Below, piece by piece: positions 33,899-44,091 of a DNA stretch of 64,000 nt. Source of the DNA: Hexactinellida sp. DTS-2022 (lineage: Eukaryota; Porifera; Hexactinellida); contig JAPNXP010000002.1 of assembly GCA_028753945.1 (NCBI GenBank), positions 4,092,001 to 4,156,000 on the forward strand, written 5' to 3'. Made by a program: the position numbers and the translations under genes. Within the stretch, counting starts at the first letter, position 1. Each line of letters opens with the position of its first letter. Under the pieces are notes generated by a model. That model saw only the letters and a list, made by a program, of their open reading frames with translations. It was not told the origin of the DNA and made no database searches.

Positions 33899-34420
33899 TC
33901 ACATGTTTATAATGAGTTTAAGAACCTTAACATGACTCCAGAGAGGCGATCTATTCAGACCGGCTGACACAACATCAGCTTCGGTCCCATGTCTGATTAC
34001 ATGCAGAATTTGACGGAAATCTCCTCCAAACACAATAACTTTGCCACCGAATGGGATATCGCATGAACAGAGATCTCTCAATGTACGGTCGATACACTCT
34101 GCAGCATGTCTATGTGTCATAGGAGCCTCGTCCCAAACAAACAGTTTGGTGCGCTGAATTAACTTCGCTAAGGCGCTCTGTTTGGAAATACTGCAGACAG
34201 AGATTTCATTCAAATGGATAGGGACCTTCATCCTAGAGTGGACAGTCCTTCCACCATGTAGGAGCAGAGCTGCTATACCGGATGAAGCCCTGGCTAATGC
34301 TATATTACCCTGTGAACGGATCGTGGATAACAGCGTGTTATAAAGGAAGTTTTTCCGGTCCCTCCAGGTCCATCGATAAGAATGCATTAGAGCACGAATT
34401 AGTATCGTTAACAGCTGCAA
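33899..34420 (-). pseudogene. Helitron Pif1-type helicase, N-terminal half
   Basis: FLYNTLLSTIRSQG follows the Walker A site. ASSGIAALLLHGGRTVHS is motif Ia, FVWDEAPMTHRHA is Walker B, and VIVFGGDFRQILHVI is motif III. The Walker A loop (GPGGTGKT) exists only in a third frame around 34360-34375, with an indel on each side. The block ends at a TGA that is probably a mutated Arg codon. Confidence 0.85.
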
Positions 34421-35498
34421 TTATAATGTTATAAATACTCAACTGGTCAGCATTAAGTAGAGGCAAGTTTTCACTCACAATATCATTCTGTTCACTAACA
34501 TTATAATCAAGCTCATGCATAATGATACGCGATTCCTCATACGGATTCCTCACATTAGTAGGGATCGGCATTCCTGGGTAGTCAGCTAAAGACTTTCCAT
34601 GTTTCTGCAGTCGGTACTCAAGATCAAGAAATAAACTATTTAAGATATGCTCGTCGAGTTCCACATTAGCCAATACAGTTCTAGCACGACACAGGAAGTC
34701 CTCAGCGAAAGAGGATTTGTACTTATCCCAGAGGGCGAGTGGAATAGATGGCTCAACAAACAGGAGAATAGTCACGAATAGCTGACGCAACTGTGCTGGC
34801 ATGGAACAGGTAACTGCCTCTGCCAAACACTGATCAACTTCCTGATCATCCTCCAGCAGACCTCGTCTCAGACATGCCTCCTTATAGGTGTCACAGACGG
34901 TGCCATCAGGGAGAGTACGGATGTCCTGAAAGCTCGTGCAACCTGTGACATGGTTCAGCAGTATCCTTAGGTAATAACGTGGTCCCTCCCCTGGATGAGC
35001 TGAGTACATACGGGCTATCACTTTACCATGTCCCTTAACTAGAAGTTTCCATTCACGCTTATCTTTGTCCCACACAAACATGTCAGCGAAATTCGTGTAA
35101 GTGAGTTCTAGCCCTTCAGGGAATTTGTTATTAGCTTCGAACCATGCAGTTAGTTTGGTATTCTTCTGTCTGCTAAGAACATCTCCTATGTCCGCGTCAG
35201 CAGAGAAGACCACAGACTGCTCATTCTCAAGATGGAGAGCTAGCCTGATCACTTTGGGGAATTTACCATGAAGGTCAAAGGCGAATATACGGTAGCAAGC
35301 TTCCGTGGCAGAGACGTATCGACCTTCTACGTAATTAACGACCTCGTCCTCACGCTTAGGTACGCTAGTATTCGCATTTTCGCCTGAACTGAACTCTACA
35401 ATTGCTCTATCGAGACCCTTGTACACATATTTGAAGAGATACTTAACGGCAGTAACTGTGATACAAATCTCTAAATTAATGTGCGCATTGTACATCAA
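34338..35498 (-). pseudogene. Helitron Rep tyrosine region and linker to helicase
   Basis: 386 codons. YNAHINLEICITVTAVKYLFKYVYKG near the start carries the Rep tyrosine motif (Y20/Y24 region). It continues through YVSATEACYRIFAFDLHGK, WFEANN, YYLRILLNHVTGCTSFQDI, and DPLEHHFG-free linker sequence to LSIYNIIIAAVNDTNS just before the helicase. The upstream HUH block is one base out of frame at about 35498. Confidence 0.85.
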
Positions 35499-35997
35499 CA
35501 GTTAAATTTGGGATTGTGTGCGACTACCCACCGATTGTCAAGAAGAGCTTTGCCTACTTGCACGCTACGGCCATCATCCCTGCGGCGGTAATTAGGGTAC
35601 CCATCATTAGCAGTGCTGGTCACGGAAGAAAATTCTTTCGGGAATCTCTTAGAGCATTTACCATCACGCATGCAAGCGGCGCTTTTATTAGACATACCAC
35701 ATGGACCATGCATCATACAGCGCTTCACAATGCAATGTAGCCTCGGTTTAAGAACTGGGTCCGGGATCTCAACACACACTATGTTTTCATATGCAGACGG
35801 GTCTCGCGTCTTATACTCATCAGTAAGTATAACTAGAATATGAGCATGCGGTAGGCCCCGCTTTTGGAATTCTATTGTATACACATAAGCAAGAGGCTTA
35901 CCCAAAATGTGTTTTTTGGTAATATCGCTCAATAATTCACGCAGTTTAAGGCGAAAGACTCGAACTATTAAATCAGGGCGATCGCTCGCTTTCTGAT
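35495..35997 (-). pseudogene. Helitron Rep HUH nuclease block
   Basis: The HUH motif is FQKRGLPHAHILVIL (H29 and H31 of the frame opening at 35932). It is followed by a CxxC-like block, RCMMHGPCG...CMRDGKCSKRFPKEF, typical of Helitron Rep. Upstream to 35997 the same frame continues as NQKASDRPDLIVRVFRLKL, which belongs directly after the sequence ending at 37700. The two were separated by the TTAA insertion. Confidence 0.9.
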
Positions 35998-36001
35998 TTA
36001 A

Positions 36002-37695
36002 GGTCCAGGTATACTCTAGAGCACTTCTACCAAAAGTATTTACCCAATTTAACTCAATTTTTTACAGCGTATATACTTCTTCTTCAGGATGCCAAAAATA
36101 CAATAATATTGGCATATATACTAAGAGAGGAAAAATATATTTTTTAATTTACCACTATTGGGTAGAAGATCAATCAGCAAAGATTTACAAGACCAATAAT
36201 ATTATTGATTGAATGTGTTTAGCTGGATGTAATAAAACTAATGAGTGCAGGAATTGTGAATATCTGGATTTTTCTGGATTTCAAATACTTTTATGTGATG
36301 TCGACTTTCAAATGAAGATTTTCCTGATCCAAAATCCAAAAAGCACATGAACTATCCATAATAGAATAAATCTCTGGACTCATTAGTTGTATCTTCACGA
36401 GATCTTTCCGAAACCGTTGAGCTTTTGATTACACGACCAAAATTGACAAAATGACCTATTACACAAAACTGAAAATGTTAGTTTTGAGATATAGGCTTTT
36501 GAAATATGAATATAAAATTTTAGGTAAAGTATAGAGGAGGTAAACTAGTAAATTCACGTTGTTCATTCAAATTCTAACTCACTATGTGTATTGAAGTGAA
36601 TTAGCCGCCGCCACAACCACTTGCACCTCCAAAGCCACTTCCGTTCTCCCTCCCAGTTTGGTATTTATCTCTTCACCCAACACCAAGTTGACGTGACCCC
36701 ACAATTGATAGGAGCACTATTGGGATCCCAATCTAATTCTCCACCCAATAACTACGGCCCTGCGCATTCAATAGTGTTCATTCTAAATTACACCTGTGCA
36801 GAGAGCATTTTCGTAGAAATTGCAATTATTTCCATAAAATTTCCAAATAGAACTACCAAAAGTCTAAAATTACACCTGTGCAGACAGTAATTCCCTTTGT
36901 ATTTTGATTATTCGTATATGAATCCCTATATTTACCTACCAAACCAAAATTACACCTGTGCCGACATTAAAATCCTTTATATTTGCAATTATTCCAATAT
37001 AAACCTATATTGAAATACCAAAAATCAAAAATTACACCTGTACCGACATCAATTTCCCTTATATTTGCAATTATTTCAATATAAATACTTTATTGAACTA
37101 CCAAATCAAAAATTACACCTGTACCAAATCAATTATATTTGTATTTGCAATTATTCCTATATAAATCCTATATTGAACTACCTAAAATCAAAAATTACAC
37201 CTGTACCAAAAGCAATTATATTTGTATTTGCAATTATTCCTATATAAATCCTATATTGAACTACCTAAAATCAAAAATTACACCTGTACCAAAAGCAATT
37301 TTATTTGTATTTGCAATTATTCTAAAATAAATCCTATATTGAACTATCTAAAATCAAAAATTACACCTGTACCAAAAGCAATTTTATTTGTATTTGCAAT
37401 TATTCTAAAATAAATCCTATATTGAACTAACTAAAATCAAAAATTACACCTGTGCCAACAGCAATTTTCCTTTAATATTTTATTAATTTTTAATTTTTTA
37501 ATTTTTTAATTTTTTAATTTATCAGAGACGAGGTCACGAAAATGTGTCAAACTTGAAAGATATATGGAATTTTTCTTAGAAATTTCTTGGGAGTACACAT
37601 GGATATCAATACAATCCAAAAATACAATAAAAACGAAAAAGACCTTTTTTGGGGTTTTTTCGAAATTTTCCATTTTTCTAGAGTATACCTGGACC
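36002..37695. mobile_element. TTAA-site element, family C, inserted in the Helitron Rep gene
   Basis: Flanked by TTAA (35998-36001 and 37696-37699). Ends are perfect 19-bp inverted repeats starting GGTCCAGGTATACTCTAGA. Removing it with one TTAA joins EITSALL and LNQKASDRPDL in frame. It is about 1 kb longer than the 29070 copy, mainly because of a tandem array at 36780-37470. Confidence 0.9.
36780..37470. repeat. Tandem array of about 82-83 bp units inside the family C element
   Basis: Nine copies of aaattacacctgt(g/a)cc-type units spaced about 80-83 bp, each with tatttgcaattatt and tatattgaacta words. The last four are most alike, with a regular 83-bp period. The short copy at 29070-29767 lacks the array. 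Open frames across it are artefacts. Confidence 0.85.
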
Positions 37696-37699
37696 TTAA

Positions 37700-38138
37700 T
37701 AGCAGCGCGGACGTAATCTCAACCCATTGTGGATTACAGGTAAATGTAATGAATAAGTCTGGCTTACCATATTTCCTGACTATAGCCATAGCGTCCTGAT
37801 ACAGTTCAAACATTTGTCTGGGACTACCTGTGTAAGAGGAGGGGAAAATAATACTGCGTCCCAGCTCACCGGCGTCCGTATCGCCTGAGGACAGAGCGTC
37901 AGCCAGACCGCTGTAGAGATCACTCCTGATCTGCCTCTGGTTGAACTTTATGTAGTTCAGTCTCTGCTGCTCTATCTTAGCGTACATATATCCACAAGGT
38001 ACTGATGGAACAGTCTCCCGAACACGTGCAGGTAGCTCAGGCTGCTCCGGACCATCAGTCTGTAGGAGTAGTACTCCATCGGAGTGACGCAGCCCTTTCC
38101 TCTGCTGTGAGGGAATTTAAGCTGCCAGCCATCCTCAC
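37700..38138 (-). pseudogene. Helitron Rep upstream block (exon 2)
   Basis: Minus-strand reading starts after the intron acceptor with EDGWQLKFP and CVTPMEYYSYRLMVR, then QQRLNYIKFNQRQIRSDLY, GRSIIFPSSYTGSPRQM and YGKPDLFITFTCNPQWVEI, the usual Helitron Rep segment ahead of the HUH block. The frame is open throughout. Confidence 0.85.
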
Positions 38139-38201
38139 CTAAGAGAAGCAGTATAAACAGTGCACACTAATACATAATGTCAATCAATCAGCAGTGCTTA
38201 C
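38139..38201 (-). other. 63-bp spliceosomal intron in the Helitron gene
   Basis: Donor CGAG|GTAAGC and acceptor TTCTCTTAG|GTGAGG on the minus strand. Splicing joins LLFPRG to EDGWQLKFP in frame, restoring a contiguous Helitron N-domain. Confidence 0.8.
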
Positions 38202-39053
38202 CTCGAGGGAATAGGAGCACATAATGCAGGGGATCGTAGGCGCGGTGGGTCTCGGTGATGCGCTGCAAGTCTCCACTCTCCGCGTGCAGGACAATGTCTC
38301 TGCTGGCTTCCAGCTCGTTATATCCGTCTCCAGGCATTATAACGGCGATCTCAGGTATAGTGGGGGCGTTGTACCGACGGGGATCAGAGGCCCCGTCAGA
38401 TCGAATCGTCATCCTCACGTCTGCACCTCTATGCTCTCGCATAACGTCTATTCCCTGTCTGAAGAATGAGACATAGGGATTGACCTCATGCAGCATAGCC
38501 TGTAGACACAGGAGCTCGGGTAGAGCAGCCTCTCCCAGAGCCTGCTGGCGAATCTCCGCTTCAGCCTCAGGGGTACCGTCATGGATGTATATCTGAGCAA
38601 ATTCCGGGGCCTGTCCCTCTATCGGCATGAGCTGTCCAATGTAGTGGTGTACAGTCCCGTGAATACGGAATGTGTACACTCCTCTCTTAGCATTGGCGAG
38701 CTGCTTATCCAGGTTAACTCCGAGCGAGGCGAAAGCAAGAGCAGAGTTGTACGCTCGGATGTTATCTGTGTAAGCTCTCCCTCTGGTGTCACCCGCTGTC
38801 AGCAGGTGATCAAGCAGGTCAGGCGGCGTAGCTAAAGTGGGAAGAACAACCTTGGCCTGCCCACAACAGAGTAGAAACTTAGAAAATAATCTGGTGCTAG
38901 TTGAAAGTTTCTCACTTTCCCAGAATTTCGCATCACAAAAAGTGCAGGAAAAAGTCATACTGCCAACTGAAAACTCAGTGCTAAAGTTATCAGCAACTTC
39001 ACAGGCAGATTGTGACCGAGCTAAGTTCAAGGCCGACTTAGAAATGAGGGATT
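38202..39053 (-). pseudogene. Helitron N-terminal domain (exon 1)
   Basis: Contains MTFSCTFCDAKFW (CxxC zinc motif), TRLFSKFLLCCGQAKV, DNIRAYNSALAFASLGV, YTFRIHGTVHHYIGQL and YDPLHYVLLFPRG, the standard Helitron-like N domain. It is one frame off from the repeat region upstream, with the shift near 39050. Confidence 0.85.
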
Positions 39054-39811
39054 AGCATATAACTCAACCCTTTCCTGCACACGCTCAGCATGCTGCTCTG
39101 CTGTCTCTCCTGCTCTCAGCGTGGTAGCATATTCCCTCTTCTTACCGAGGCGCGCAGCAGTTTGCTCGTCAGTTTGATACTCTAAGTAGTTTGACTGGTA
39201 TTCCCTCTGATTATCGAGGCGCGCAGCAGTTTCCCCGTCTGTCTGAGACTCTAAATAGGCCGACTGGTAATCCTTCTGATTATCGAGGCGCGCAGCAGTC
39301 TCCTCGTCAGTCTGAGACTCTAAGTAGGTTGACTGGTATTCCCTCTTCTTATCGAGGCGAGCAGCAGTCTCTTCGTCAGTCTGAGACTCAAAATAGGTTG
39401 ACTGGTATTCTCTCTGATTATCGAGGCGAGCAGCAGTCTCCTCGTCAGTCTGAGACTCTATGTAGGTTGACTGGTATTCTCTCTGATTTTCGAGGCGAGC
39501 AGCAGTCTCCTCGTCAGTCTGAGAGTCTAAGTAGGTTGACTGGTATTCCCTCTTCTTATCGAGGCGCTCAGCAGTCTCTTCGTCAGTCTGAGAGCCTAAA
39601 TAGGCCGACTGGTATTCGCTCTTCGTTAGGAGGCGAGCAGTACGTTCACTCTCCGACTCTCCATCTCGTATAGCATACTGAAGGTCCCTTTGCGTATAGA
39701 GACGGAGTCGGGTCTGCTCAGGAGTCTCGTTAGCTCGCTCCCAACGCTTCCGGTCAGCTTCAGTACTGAACCTCTTCCCCCCCTGAATCCCTGGCTCCGT
39801 TTAGGAGGCAT
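39054..39811 (-). pseudogene. STPR-like 23-residue repeats at the Helitron N terminus
   Basis: The start is MPPKRSQGFRGG at 39811. A frameshift in a run of seven C (about 39777) moves the frame to RFSTEADRKRWERANETPEQ. About nine repeats of exactly 23 residues (69 bp) follow, built on EYQSTYLESQTDEETAARLD. Length and the R-x2-x-x-ET.E.-ARL spacing match the STPR DNA-binding repeat known from silkworm FMBP-1. Probable role: DNA binding by the transposon protein (inference). Antisense open frames over this region are shadows. Confidence 0.75.
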
Positions 39812-41800
39812 AACAACAATTGAATCTAATTCGTCAAGGTGAAAAAAACCAAGAATTCATTAGCGGTAAGTATTTATAATGAAGAATATATCTACCAAAA
39901 ATGGCGCCAAATAATTACTAATTATAAATATACTAATATAAGAATAAAGGCTATCCTTTGTCATTGCCTTAAGCTAAATACATCACGAATAGAAATAAAC
40001 TGATGGAAGCCAAACTGGATTAATCAAGTATGCAATTTCGGAAATAATGTAGGTGAGATTAAATCATCAAACCTCAATATGTGCAATGACGCAGCAATTG
40101 TAGGTTACATTTTTGTTATTGCCTGGCTCAGATTAAATGCGAAAATCATAAAAATTTCTAGAGACATGCAACACATTCTGTTTAATAACGTGACAAAATT
40201 GTTTGACGATTGAATAAAAAATGTAAGAGCTGAATCCAAATTAGTTCGTACGTGACGTAACAATCCCATAAATCGGTATACGTGTGTCTCATTTCATGTT
40301 ATCTTCCCATCTAAAATTGTGGCCGAATCGGATAAGAACTGAAAGAGTTATTCCCAAATATGTGCCTTTATGACGTCATAACCCCGTTATTTTGTTTAGA
40401 AAACCAATAGATCGTTGTCGCAGTACAAAATTACCCCTGCATGCCAATTTTCAGCTTTCTAGGACTCGTAGTCTTTCCTATTAATTCTGGACAAACACAC
40501 ACACAAACAAACACACACACAAACACACAAACAAACACACTACAATTCCGCTTTTAATATACAGATTAAAGAACCACAATATTCTGTATTTTATTTTGAA
40601 AAGCGAAATTTGGGAAGTTATGTCTCGTAATGAAATTGAAATTATTTTAAAATTTTTAAGACTACTTCAGACCACAAGGTGATTGTATTATAAAATGGAG
40701 ATACAGTCAAACCTCCAAGACCCGGACCTCCAAGGCCAGGACACCTCTTCAACCGGGCAACATATTTGTATAAGTTCAAAATTAAGTACGTAGTATATTG
40801 TTTATAGTGAACCACTTTCACGACAAATTTCAATTATTCATATATTTATAATATAAACCGACACTTCAACAGCCAGAACAGGCCAGGGGAGGGAGAGACT
40901 GTCGACTTAGTACAAGGGTGCTCAAACCGTGGCCCGCGGATAATTCGCTTCTTTTCAATTATATATACTCTACAAATGCATCAATGTTCCTAGTTTGAAT
41001 ACAGTATTTTGTAACTATAGTTTGCATTTACGAATTCTATCAATTATTAGATATTATTAGAAAACGTAGGAGGCAGAACCTAAATTGAAATGGCGAGTTC
41101 TAGCATTAATTCGCTTTATAACTAACTAGTAAATATCCATAATACTAGAAGTCGCGAATTCATATATCCTCGAATATAGCTTAATCAAATTTCTATACTA
41201 TACTGATTCATACTAGCCAACTATCGAAAATTCAATATCTAGAATTATTTTTTCGAATGGTAACATCAATTATGAAATGTTCCTTACTCTATTTAGAAAT
41301 ACTTGGCCCATTTAGATTTTTGATTTTCGAATTTAAATTTAATAAATTCTATTTTTACTAATTTTAGTTGAAAATTAGATATATTTTTGTTTTAAAAAAA
41401 TTATTTTTCAATAAAACTTAATAACATTTGAAATTTAGAGTGGGACAGAAGTTTGTACTTGTTCTTATCCGCCTATTTTTGAATTAATGTTTGTTTCAAA
41501 ATATTTTAATTTTCTGGCATCACAACTTATAATAATTTGTCTCTATTTCTTATTCAAAATATATTGATTTTCTTCGATCTTGATACCGCATTATTTCCGA
41601 TCTGTCTTGTATATTTCGATATATTGATTATATCTAATTATGAATTATGTTTTATTAATTTAATCTAATGTAAATTTGAATTTTTGGCTATATTTTGAAG
41701 GATATTGTTATAGTAGTATGTATCAATCAAACGTCATCCTAAATTCACTTTACAGATTATTCAGAAATATAATTCGCCGATCAGTCCTGTTTGTGCATAT
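39812..41800. other. Spacer with CA-rich tract and one pogo-like end
   Basis: 40494-40545 is an acaaacac-rich tract followed by a ttctaggactcgtagt-type context seen beside other MITEs here. At 40704 TACAGTCAAACCTCCAAGAC looks like a pogo/Tigger left end without a recognised partner. The rest is AT-rich and shows no gene. Confidence 0.45.
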
Positions 41801-41808
41801 GCATAGAG

Positions 41809-43535
41809 CAGTGGTTAAAACCTTTTCCAAAAAATGTCAGGATATTACCCCCTAACCTATATTTTTGCTATAATTCCTCCCCAGCACTACAATGTACAAT
41901 TTTGGTATTGAAATACGGTTACTGAAAAATTAAGTGAAAATATAAATAATACTATTAATGAGAACGGTCAATATTATCAATACTAGGTATTTTTAATTAC
42001 TCGGTGATTAAATCATTCAGTGAGACAAAGTGATCCAGAAAATTTCATTAATACGAGCCCTTCGGTCTCGGTCACTTTGCGACAGATCGGTGCTACACAA
42101 TACAAGTTAACGGCCGCTACGCGGCCTTACTCCTCGCTAAACGATTGATTACCTTATTAGTAATATTTGTCATAGTTATATCTTATATATTAAATGACAA
42201 TGATTTTTTTGTTTTGTTCGGAATTGATTGAGGAACTGGTAAGAGATACAGACTTGAAATTTGGCAGGAGGGTGGGAAATAATGTTTCTAGGAACAAGTT
42301 CTAATATCTAAGAAAAATATTCACATGTTCCCTTCCCTAAAGGTGACAAAACTTTAGCCTATTAAATTCGAGGGTTTTCCAGTATGGATTAGCAGCTAGC
42401 ATTCAATTCGTATAAAAGGATTTTAGTGTCTCTATCAATTGTTAAGTGTGCATTATAGAATGCTTATCTGAGACTGTAATTTAATTGGTCGAGAGGAAGT
42501 TCATTCATCCAATCAGTCAATGTGTTCCATGTGTCGACCCATACATTTCTAACATTCCATTGTGTCTATTTGATTATTACCAATCAATACAATAACTTCT
42601 CCACAGCCCAAAGTCAGGGGTCCACAGAGTTGTACAGTTCCTTAGTGATATTTAATAATTTTCCATTGAGGAGTTGGTATATTATTATACACGGACATGC
42701 GTTAATAACTAGAAAATTGTCAGTTCTAATTAGCATAAATATTCGACAGTACAGGCGCTGATTAGTATTTCCCAATTTATTTTTTCTGTCCTTATACGTA
42801 TATACCTATGGCTAGGGCCCATTTAAATAGCTTAGGGGGCACAACCCTGAAACAATAGCATTACTGTTATGTGTGTCATTAGCGGTCACCTAAATATTTC
42901 CCATATGATTCCCCGTAATATAATGAACCTGTATATAGGGCCTTTGAATTTTAAGTAATGCCAAGGGGTAAGTATTACAGCCCGTCCTTTTTATTACAAA
43001 ATGGAAAAAATCGTAATATAGGGAGGGGTATATAATTTTGTTAATTTTTCGTTACATAACCGACATTTTTATAGGCTCCTAGAATCAGTTTGAGCTCAAT
43101 CATGCACATACATTACTAACCGGCATTTAATTTGAAAAGCTATCTGCTTTAAATACAAGCGAGGGCCCTAGGCCCGAGTGCAAGTTGTAAGAACCCGCGT
43201 AGCGCGGACGAGCAGCTTGTACTTATAATACCGGTTGAAAGCCAACTTCTAGGTTGATTATGAATTTTCACTAATTTGTTTACCTATTTGTGTAAATAAC
43301 AACAACAAAACTCGTATTATAAATTTATAAACGCGAAATTCGTGTTCAGGATACTTGGAAGTTAGTTTCAATCAAATTATAAATGCGGTTTCTTTTCCCC
43401 CATCACTCTAATACAATCCGGATTAATTAACACACAAACAAACACACAACAATCGAGATTTGATAATATAGATATCTAAGTATGTATGTGGAATTCCTCC
43501 CCAGGGAGGAATTCCTCCCAGGTAGGGAACCACTG
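41809..43535. mobile_element. hAT element, copy 2, duplication GCATAGAG
   Basis: GCATAGAG on both sides (41801-41808 and 43536-43543). Ends are CAGTGGTTAAAACC and the complement of CAGTGGTTCCCTACCTGG. It matches copy 1 (15242-16110) up to about 42180 and again from about 43222. The central kilobase is an insertion. Confidence 0.85.
42185..43221. mobile_element. Insertion inside hAT copy 2, type not resolved
   Basis: About 1 kb absent from copy 1. Its first third (ttgttcggaattgattgaggaactgg, gacttgaaatttggcagg, attaaattcgag) is an inverted copy of about 19200-19510. The remainder is AT-rich with a GC-rich end near 43160-43215 (gcgtagcgcggacg). No protein recognised and ends not defined. Confidence 0.55.
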
Positions 43536-43896
43536 GCATAGAGTATAATGCAACAATAGTTCATCATATCGGCGAAGATTAAACGATTTATATGTTTTGA
43601 ATGTTTATGGATTGTTTATTTTATTTCTTTTTGATTTTTTCTTTGTATTTTGTAATTTTTTATACGTTGTTTAGTTATTTTGTACTTTTTTTGTGATTTT
43701 AGTCTTTTATATACTAAATTGTTTCTCGTCCATTTGTCTAATTGTATACGCTATGTTTTTATCAAACGCTCCTAAAGTCAATTTGTAGCATTGTACATTA
43801 GCATTTTAGAGCTATTTAGTTGCTGCGTCGAATACTAATTCAGTGGATTTCAAAATGTGAGATGGAGGGATTTAGATGCTGGAAGATCGTCAATTG

Positions 43897-44091
43897 TCAG
43901 GTACTTTGTTGACATAGGTCGCACATGAATTCAGTATCATCATCTTCACCTGCTTCATCCAGTCTTGCGCAATGGAAGTGAAAATGGCGCTTACAGAAAT
44001 CACAATCTATCCAATTTAGTATTTCTGCTCTTACACAGATATTGAGATCTTCAATTGTTCCATCATCATCACCTTTGCCGCAAAAGGTGCA
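43897..44091 (-). pseudogene. PHD finger at the MULE C terminus
   Basis: Reads CTFCGKGDDDG, then NWIDCDFCKRHFHFHCARLD, then EFMCDLCQQST and stop: CxxC, CxxC, HxxC, CxxC with normal PHD spacing. It lies one frame off the upstream transposase segment, with the shift near 44095. PHD fingers read histone tails; here it could steer target choice (inference). Confidence 0.75.

Larger units (their letters stand above)
32032..39811 (-). mobile_element. Helitron, autonomous type, decayed
   Basis: The minus-strand order is 23-residue repeats, Helitron-like N domain, Rep with HUH motif, Pif1 helicase, then OTU protease. It would move by rolling-circle replication, with Rep nicking and the helicase unwinding. 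Breaks are frameshifts (about 39775, 39050, 35498, and two near 34370), a TGA near 33910, and a 1694-bp insertion at 36002-37695. Neither end (5' TC, 3' hairpin plus CTRR) could be fixed. Confidence 0.85.

Noticed and set aside
37065-37413. Repetitive short proteins over the 83-bp array
   Set aside because: Repeat artefacts inside a non-coding TTAA element.
36780-37470. CRISPR array
   Set aside because: Units are contiguous tandem repeats without unique spacers, in a eukaryotic transposon.
39191-39673. 160-codon plus-strand repeat protein
   Set aside because: Antisense of the Helitron 23-residue repeat array, whose minus-strand reading continues into recognisable Helitron domains.
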